From: JABWAJ01 sp038323375
GTDB taxonomy: Bacteria > Bacteroidota > Bacteroidia > Chitinophagales > Saprospiraceae
Direction: 5' to 3'
Length of the DNA stretch: 64,000 bases
Assembly: GCA_038323375.1 (NCBI GenBank)
Contig: JBBQGV010000004.1
Coordinates: 56,388 to 120,387 of the forward strand
Position 1 is the first letter of the stretch; each line of letters begins with the position of its first letter. Position numbers and translations under genes: made by a program. The notes below the pieces were generated by a model. It was not told the origin of the DNA. It saw only the letters and a list, made by a program, of their open reading frames with translations, and searched no databases. Shown one piece after another: positions 59,536-64,000 of the stretch.

Positions 59536-60201
59536 ATGGAAGCACATACCCTGCGCGTACACAAAACGGCGCATTATTATACCCTGGGTCAACCCGGCAC
59601 CCATACCCGGTACTGGTGGATTGCCTGCCATGGTTACGGCCAGGCAGCTAAAAATTTTATCCGGAAATTTGAATCCATCCAACAACCTGATACCTTTATA
59701 CTGGCACCGGAAGGGCTTTCCCGCTTTTACTGGAAAGGTTTTAGTGGTGAAGTTGGTGCCTCGTGGATGACACGAGATGACCGCCTTACGGAAATTGACG
59801 ACTACTGCGATTACCTCAGTTCCCTTTACCGGCACTACGCAGCAGTACTTCCGGAGGACGTGACCGTCATTCTGATGGGATTTTCCCAGGGATGCGCCAC
59901 CCAAATGCGGTGGATGATGCGCGACCAACCTGCTTTCCGGCATTTGGTGCTTTGGGCGGGCAGCATTCCGGAAGATATTGACTACCAGAACAAAGCCGAT
60001 TATTTCAATTCCGGAGCCATTCACTTTGTTTACGGCACGGAAGATGAATTCCTGACGCCTGACCGCATGGAGCAGTTTTTTGAAGCGGCGGTTCAATACC
60101 CGTTCCACTTAGATGTCAGCAGTTTTGAAGGCAAACACGAGGTAGACCGTGCGGAATTGGAAAAATTAGAGGAGCGGATCAGGCTGACGGTGTCGCGCTA
60201 A
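59536..60201 (+). CDS. Alpha/beta-hydrolase, phospholipase/carboxylesterase type
   Basis: A 221-residue cytoplasmic alpha/beta-hydrolase. Nucleophile Ser in LMGFSQGCATQ (about 115-125), acid Asp in VYGTEDEFLTP (about 170) and His in FEGKHEVDRAEL (about 197), with the oxyanion segment IACHGYGQAAKNF near residue 30. This matches the small carboxylesterase/predicted esterase group; the substrate is unknown. Its 3' end overlaps the convergent nucleoside phosphorylase gene by 23 bases. Confidence 0.88.
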   Translation: MEAHTLRVHKTAHYYTLGQPGTHTRYWWIACHGYGQAAKNFIRKFESIQQPDTFILAPEGLSRFYWKGFSGEVGASWMTRDDRLTEIDDYCDYLSSLYRHYAAVLPEDVTVILMGFSQGCATQMRWMMRDQPAFRHLVLWAGSIPEDIDYQNKADYFNSGAIHFVYGTEDEFLTPDRMEQFFEAAVQYPFHLDVSSFEGKHEVDRAELEKLEERIRLTVSR

Positions 60202-61069
60202 GGCTTTCCAGTACTTTTTGAATCAGGCGCTCAATACCGGCTTGCGGATCGGGACTAAATTGGTGCGTAATCCGGTTGGCCAGCAGTAAGCTGCATGACA
60301 AGGCTCGGTGACCCAACATGCTGGCCATTCCATAAATGCCCGAAGTTTCCATTTCAAAATTCACGACGCGGGTTCCGTTGAAATCGAACCGGCCCATGCC
60401 AGCTAACCAGTCTTGCCCAATCCGGGGTTTTGCCAACAATTGCCTGCCCTGGGGGCCATAGAACCCCGAACATGTCAGGGTGATTCCTGCAACCCAGTCG
60501 CCTGCAACGGATTTTAGGAGGTCCCGGCTGCATCCAAACACATAAGGTTGAACGGGCGGATGTCCGATGAGGTCAAAGTGTGCTTCCAGCGCATCGGTGA
60601 GTTCCGCTTCCTGCAATGAATACTGACACTCGTAGAAATGCATCAGGTTGTCCAAACCCACCCCGAAAGACGAAGCGACAAAGGTATCTACGGGTAATTC
60701 AGCGCGCAGCGACCCGGAGGTTCCAACGCGTACAATATCTAAGGAACGGTGTTTTTCGAAGGGCATTCTCGTTTTGAGGTCAATATTCACCAATGCGTCG
60801 AGTTCTGTCATCACGATGTCTATATTGTCGGTGCCAATGCCGGTGGAAATGACGGTCAGCCGCTTGTTGCCAATCCGCCCCGTATGGGTGATGAATTCCC
60901 TTTTGCTGACTTTACATTCGATGGCATCGAAGTACTTTGAAACTTCCGCCACCCGCTCTGGGTCTCCAACGGTAATCACCGTATCCGCCAATTGCTCAGG
61001 CAAGAGGTGCAGGTGATAGATGGCACCGTCCGGGTGCAAAATGAGTTCTGATTCAGGTATCCGATGCAT
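60179..61069 (-). CDS. Nucleoside phosphorylase (uridine phosphorylase-like)
   Basis: A 296-residue PNP/UDP-family enzyme for phosphorolysis of nucleosides. Phosphate/ribose site VITVGDPERV (about 35) and VISTGIGTDNIDIVMTELDA, the phosphate loop RVGTSGSLR (about 113) and NFEMETSGIYGMASMLGH with the Glu-Met-Glu ribose-binding motif are all present. The short insertion pattern fits Udp rather than hexameric PNP. The substrate call, uridine versus other nucleosides, is an inference. Confidence 0.88.
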   Translation of the reverse strand: MHRIPESELILHPDGAIYHLHLLPEQLADTVITVGDPERVAEVSKYFDAIECKVSKREFITHTGRIGNKRLTVISTGIGTDNIDIVMTELDALVNIDLKTRMPFEKHRSLDIVRVGTSGSLRAELPVDTFVASSFGVGLDNLMHFYECQYSLQEAELTDALEAHFDLIGHPPVQPYVFGCSRDLLKSVAGDWVAGITLTCSGFYGPQGRQLLAKPRIGQDWLAGMGRFDFNGTRVVNFEMETSGIYGMASMLGHRALSCSLLLANRITHQFSPDPQAGIERLIQKVLESLSATPSA

Positions 61070-61139
61070 CTTTTGACAGTTGTATGAAGATTAGCCTCTA
61101 ATTTAGCGCTAATTTTGGGGCTGTTCACAAAATCTTTTT

Positions 61140-61499
61140 ATGAAAAAAATATACCATCTGGCGACCTGCGATACTTGCCGCCGAATTCTGAAGGATGTCA
61201 ACGCGGAAGGCGCAGGCTGTCAGCTTCAGGACATCAAAACGGAGAAAATCACGCCGGAACAATTGGATCAATTGCGCGAAATGGCGGGGTCCTACGAGGC
61301 GCTGTTCAGCCGAAATGCCATGAAATACCGAAGTATGAACCTGAAAGACAAACAACTGTCGGAGGCGGACTACCGCGAGTTGATCCTGGAGGAGTACACC
61401 TTTCTAAAAAGGCCGGTTATTGTATCTGGCAAGACCATCTTTATCGGCAATGCGCCCAGCGTAGTGGCCTTGGCAAAAGCAGCAATGGCCAATGGATAA
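61140..61499 (+). CDS. ArsC/Spx-family thioredoxin-fold protein
   Basis: A 119-residue protein with the ArsC-fold core: N-terminal strand IYHLATCDTCRRILK with a CxxC (Cys10, Cys13), the helical insert and the distal FLKRPVIVSGKTIFIG segment in which the RP motif binds substrate in ArsC and YffB. It may be an arsenate/glutathione-type reductase or a regulator; no arsenic genes are near. Its stop overlaps the start of hemF by eight bases, so the two are translationally coupled. Confidence 0.85.
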   Translation: MKKIYHLATCDTCRRILKDVNAEGAGCQLQDIKTEKITPEQLDQLREMAGSYEALFSRNAMKYRSMNLKDKQLSEADYRELILEEYTFLKRPVIVSGKTIFIGNAPSVVALAKAAMANG

Positions 61500-62382
61500 G
61501 GAACAAATTGCGGGAGCGCTGAGGCACCTGCAGGACGAAATTTGCAGCAAACTGGAAATAGCTGACGGCGAGGGTCATTTTCGCGAAGATTTATGGGAAC
61601 GCGAAGGCGGCGGCGGGGGCCGTACCCGCATCATCGAGGGTGCGCGGATTGTAAAAGGGGGCGTCAATTTTTCGGCGGTGCAGGGCCGGTTGCCTGAAAA
61701 AATTGCACAGGCGCTGGGTGTTTCTGAAGGCAGCTTTTTTGCCACAGGGGTGTCTATCGTACTGCATCCACACAACCCGCATGTCCCCATCATCCACATG
61801 AATGTGCGCTATTTTGAATTGGACAGCGGCAACTGGTGGTTCGGTGGCGGCATAGACCTCACGCCCCATTATATTGTGCCGGAAGATGCCCGCGATTTTC
61901 ACCTGCTGCTGAAAAGCGTTTGCGACCGGCATCATACGGGCTATTATCCAAAGTTTAAAAAATGGGCGGATGACTACTTTTTTTTGAAACACCGCAGCGA
62001 AACCCGTGGGGTGGGGGGCATCTTTTTTGATCGCCTTGGCCCGGCGGAAGGGGTGGATAAATCTAAGCTATTCGATTTTGTGCGCGAAGTGGGGGAAGCT
62101 TTTTGCCCGGCTTTTATTCCGCTTTTGAAAAAATACAGCGAGGTGCCTTTCGGCGATGCGGAGCGGCATTGGCAGGCATTGCGGCGCGGGCGCTACGTCG
62201 AGTTTAATTTAGTTTGGGACAAAGGCACCAAGTTCGGGTTAGACACCGATGGCCGCACCGAATCTATCCTGATGAGCATGCCCCCAATGGCGGAATGGGT
62301 ATATGACTACCGTGCAGAACCCGGAAGCCGGGAAGCAGAGACTTTGTTGCTGTTGCGAAAAGGCATTGACTGGGTTAAGTAG
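61492..62382 (+). CDS. hemF: Oxygen-dependent coproporphyrinogen III oxidase
   Basis: A 296-residue HemF decarboxylating two propionates of coproporphyrinogen III in haem synthesis, using O2. Family signatures GGGGRTRIIEG, VNFSAVQG, IIHMNVRYFEL (conserved His), WWFGGGIDLTPHY and YVEFNLVWDKGTKFGLDTDG, plus ESILMSMPP near the C terminus, are intact. Its presence points to aerobic growth. The stop TAG (62380-62382) is the first three bases of repeat element D. Confidence 0.95.
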   Translation: MDKEQIAGALRHLQDEICSKLEIADGEGHFREDLWEREGGGGGRTRIIEGARIVKGGVNFSAVQGRLPEKIAQALGVSEGSFFATGVSIVLHPHNPHVPIIHMNVRYFELDSGNWWFGGGIDLTPHYIVPEDARDFHLLLKSVCDRHHTGYYPKFKKWADDYFFLKHRSETRGVGGIFFDRLGPAEGVDKSKLFDFVREVGEAFCPAFIPLLKKYSEVPFGDAERHWQALRRGRYVEFNLVWDKGTKFGLDTDGRTESILMSMPPMAEWVYDYRAEPGSREAETLLLLRKGIDWVK

Positions 62383-62607
62383 TGTCTGTCCATTTAGTCC
62401 CGTGTCTGTCTTTAGAGTCCCGTGTCTGTCTTTAGAGTCCCGTGTCTGTTCTTTATAGTCCCGTGTCTGTTCTTTAGAGTCCCGTGTCTGTTCTTTATAG
62501 TTCGAGAACAAGGCGTGTTTTGCCCCAAAAATGGGAGTTTACTCGCGTAAATGACCAGTTTTGGGGCAAAATACAACGCAGTTATCGGATTATAAAGACA
62601 GACACTA
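62380..62607. repeat. Family 1 palindromic element, copy D, with internal tandem array
   Basis: A 228-bp element. The left end TAGTGTCTGTCCATTTAGTC leads into six tandem units of 20-21 bp (GTGTCTGTCTTTAGAGTCCC and variants), then the palindromic half found in copy B: GTTTTGCCCCAAAA ... TTTTGGGGCAAAATAC, and the right end GACAGACACTA. The two outer trinucleotides are the stop codons (TAG) of the convergent genes hemF and the lipoprotein gene. Frames in this stretch are repeat artefacts. Confidence 0.9.
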
Positions 62608-63114
62608 ATTACACAGCAGGGTAAGGGTGCCGGTGCGGGTTTTATTGCTAAAATTGCCGGCGCGATCCCTGATCTGGATGAAATAGGACAGGGTGTCGGT
62701 TGGGCCAGGAACATTGGGTTTGCAAGCTTCTCCGGTAGCGAGGTTGGCGCAGCAAAGGTTGAACGGCTTATTGATAATTTTCACAGTAATATCGCCGGAG
62801 ATGCCGCTGCCTCCGCCTTGTTCGGGGATGAAGGGCAGTTTAAAATTCGTGACGAACCCATCGCGGCTATCGGTCAGGAACACATCGAGCGAATCGTTAA
62901 CAGAACCCAGGTCGCCGTCGCCATCGGTGAAAGAAAAGTTGACCGCCAGCGTGTCCAAAGGCGCATTCGGCGTGCCCTGCGCGATAACAGATTGGCTGAA
63001 GCCGATAAAGTCAATGGAAGGTTCTCTCGGATAATCCGGAGGTTGGGTGCAAGTGGCAAAAAACAGGCCGCCCAGCAGCAAAAAAACAAAATACAAGCTT
63101 GTTGTCGTTTTCAT
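62605..63114 (-). CDS. Lipoprotein, unknown function
   Basis: A 169-residue lipoprotein with lipobox FFATC (Cys22) and an extracytoplasmic part containing an Asp/Gly-rich stretch (FTDGDGDLGSVNDS) that looks like a beta-sandwich calcium loop, plus IQIRDRAGNFSNK near the end. Similar small lipoproteins occur widely in Bacteroidota beside other envelope genes; no function is known. The stop TAG (62605-62607) is part of repeat element D. Confidence 0.65.
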   Translation of the reverse strand: MKTTTSLYFVFLLLGGLFFATCTQPPDYPREPSIDFIGFSQSVIAQGTPNAPLDTLAVNFSFTDGDGDLGSVNDSLDVFLTDSRDGFVTNFKLPFIPEQGGGSGISGDITVKIINKPFNLCCANLATGEACKPNVPGPTDTLSYFIQIRDRAGNFSNKTRTGTLTLLCN

Positions 63115-63155
63115 ACGCTCTATTTTTTCAGACGTTAGATCTTAGACGTTAGATA

Positions 63156-63707
63156 TTAGACACCAGAAAGGTCGTTTTTGTTGGCTGATTCCAATTCAAT
63201 GATCATATCGCTATAAGATTTCGCGATCAGCGCTTCCGGCTTGATGCCAAACAAAGCCTGATAATAATTGCATTGTTCCCGCAACGCCGCCTCGCTTTTT
63301 GATCCGTATTGGTCGCAGGCTTCAATTTCCACAAACGCGCCCAACCCTTCAACGCTGTCAAGGTGGAATTTCACGTTGTCAAGGTAGAATATTTTTCTTC
63401 GCTTCTCCACCACCACCCAACTCCCCAATGCCCGGTTGAGGATTTGCCGCAGCGCTTCACCGGAATCCGGTAGTTGTTGCAGCACCACTTCTGATTTTTT
63501 CAACCCTTCCACTTCCAGCCGGTCGTACAGGATTAATGAATTTTCGATGTTCCCCTGGCGTAGTTTTAGTCGGCCACCGGTCATTTTGTAATAAGTATCC
63601 CGTTGGCGGTCTTCGCCTTTGTAGTCGGCGTGGTGGGTCAGGAGAATGGCTTCGATGCGCTCCGGGTGGTCGGTGTGGGCTTTGATTTCGATGTTGAGAT
63701 GGGTCAT
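63156..63707 (-). CDS. CYTH-domain protein (class IV adenylate cyclase-like)
   Basis: A 183-residue CYTH triphosphate tunnel enzyme. The EIKA signature (residues 6-9) is followed by alternating basic strands: DRQRDTYYKMTGGRLKLRQG, VEKRRKIFYLDN and the acidic FVEIEACD. CYTH members hydrolyse triphosphates or make cAMP (class IV cyclase, CyaB); the substrate cannot be decided from sequence. It lies 42 bases upstream of the lipoprotein gene on the same strand. Confidence 0.88.
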   Translation of the reverse strand: MTHLNIEIKAHTDHPERIEAILLTHHADYKGEDRQRDTYYKMTGGRLKLRQGNIENSLILYDRLEVEGLKKSEVVLQQLPDSGEALRQILNRALGSWVVVEKRRKIFYLDNVKFHLDSVEGLGAFVEIEACDQYGSKSEAALREQCNYYQALFGIKPEALIAKSYSDMIIELESANKNDLSGV

Positions 63708-63721
63708 AAGCGGATAATAAT

Positions 63722-63901
63722 TTAGGTCATATCGCTGACCTCAATGATGACCCGATTCTGTTTTTGTTCGTTATCGAACAGCAGAATATCGGGTTTTAGA
63801 CTGGTTTGGCTTTCGTCAATCATGGTTTCCGGGAAAGGCTCGTAGGGGATCTTTTTTTCAATAGACTTGTTGCGATGGGGGCGTTTGTGCGAGATGACTG
63901 C
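63722..63901 (-). pseudogene. Truncated gene fragment entering repeat DNA
   Basis: Read leftward, the stretch encodes AVISHKRPHRNKSIEKK then IPYEPFPETMIDE and SLKPDILLFDNEQKQNR ending IIEVSDMT before TAA 63722-63724. The composition is that of a real C terminus, with a nuclease-like PDILLFD...VIIEVS pattern. Upstream (to the right) the frame runs into the family 3-like repeat and meets a stop, with no start codon of its own. It is either truncated by the repeat or joined to a gene beyond the window. Confidence 0.5.
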
Positions 63902-63987
63902 AAATTTTATTTTAGATAAGGCAAAATTCGCAGTCGAATACGGGTGATTCGGCGAAAATTTTAACGCGGTATAAAATCAAATTTGGT
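63902..63987 (+). repeat. Family 3 element core, copy 3 (partial)
   Basis: AAATTTTATTTTAGATAAGGC at the left (21 bases, of which the core TTTTAGATAAGGC matches copy 2) and GGTATAAAATCAAATTTGG at the right flank a new centre (CGCAGTCGAATACGGGTGAT). The outer GAGCTT ends are absent or beyond the window edge. Confidence 0.65.
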
Positions 63988-64000
63988 CAACTCGCGCAAA

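Noticed and set aside
59266..60108. 280-codon antisense frame opposite the hypothetical and esterase genes
   Set aside because: Composition is that of a reverse-strand shadow; both opposite genes are well supported.
62391..62508. CRISPR-like array
   Set aside because: Units of 20-21 bp are contiguous with no spacers and belong to a dispersed palindrome.

Overview
The window reads as one chromosomal stretch of an aerobic, heterotrophic member of the Bacteroidota, most likely near the Saprospiria (Lewinella/Haliscomenobacter-type relatives). This rests on gene content and signals: a secreted GH10 xylanase with a type IX secretion C-terminal sorting domain, several short-lipobox lipoproteins, tandem DUF4920 proteins, FG-GAP/ASPIC-UnbV surface protein, Nfu-type Fe-S scaffold, weak Shine-Dalgarno sequences, and promoters of the TTTG ... 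TAnnTTTG type. The genus is an inference; no rRNA gene is present.

Layout. 1-6.4 kb: small ORF, trmH, an IGHMBP2-type helicase, an ABC exporter, a stand-alone trpA and a polyprenol-phosphate mannosyltransferase-type GT2. 6.5-12.1 kb: outer-membrane-like protein, FkbM methyltransferase, ilvB and ilvD. 12.5-14.6 kb: groES-groEL with a clear terminator. 14.7-28.4 kb: large VCBS/ASPIC lipoprotein, Nfu, glutathione peroxidase, TlpA-type thioredoxin, flavin reductase, DUF6544-like membrane protein, xylanase, pepT and a helical lipoprotein. 28.4-32.4 kb is the accessory part: repeats, tRNA-Pro and tRNA-Thr, a small gene broken by an amber codon, a Crp-type regulator with a duplicated 5' end, and an overlapping antitoxin/VapC-type pair whose toxin also carries an amber codon. 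32.4-46.1 kb: GH57/DUF3536 enzyme, PIG-L deacetylase, a frameshifted lipoprotein, DUF4920 pair, SDR, SulP transporter, serine hydrolase and a giant BNR-repeat protein. 46.3-64 kb: HAD, GNAT, an acyl-carrier-like protein lacking its serine, LOG, glucosaminidase, HtrA protease, manA, a structured RNA candidate, ruvX, def, thioredoxin-fold proteins, VWA protein, esterase, nucleoside phosphorylase, ArsC-like protein, hemF, lipoprotein, CYTH protein and a degraded gene at the right edge.

The most unusual property is the density of dispersed palindromic repeats. Family 1 (ends TAGTGTCTGTC; four copies) sits flush with gene 3' ends, and in at least three cases its first three bases are the stop codon of the neighbouring gene. 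Family 2 is a palindrome of about 120-135 bp (two copies, one nested inside family 1). Family 3 is a 160-bp element with 20-bp terminal inverted repeats (two full copies of identical length and a partial one at the right edge). Family 4 is a 55-bp GC-rich unit found both between genes and in frame inside a TlpA-like coding sequence, with shorter relatives elsewhere.

Metabolically the genes cover branched-chain amino acid synthesis (ilvD, ilvB, without ilvN or ilvC here), tryptophan (trpA alone), haem (hemF), protein folding and maturation (groESL, def, htrA), thiol/peroxide chemistry (GPx, TlpA, two other thioredoxin-fold proteins), polysaccharide use (GH10, GH57) and envelope work (GT2, manA, glucosaminidase, ABC exporter). 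No prophage, CRISPR array, insertion sequence with transposase or integrated plasmid was recognised. All assignments come from reading motifs; no database search was run.
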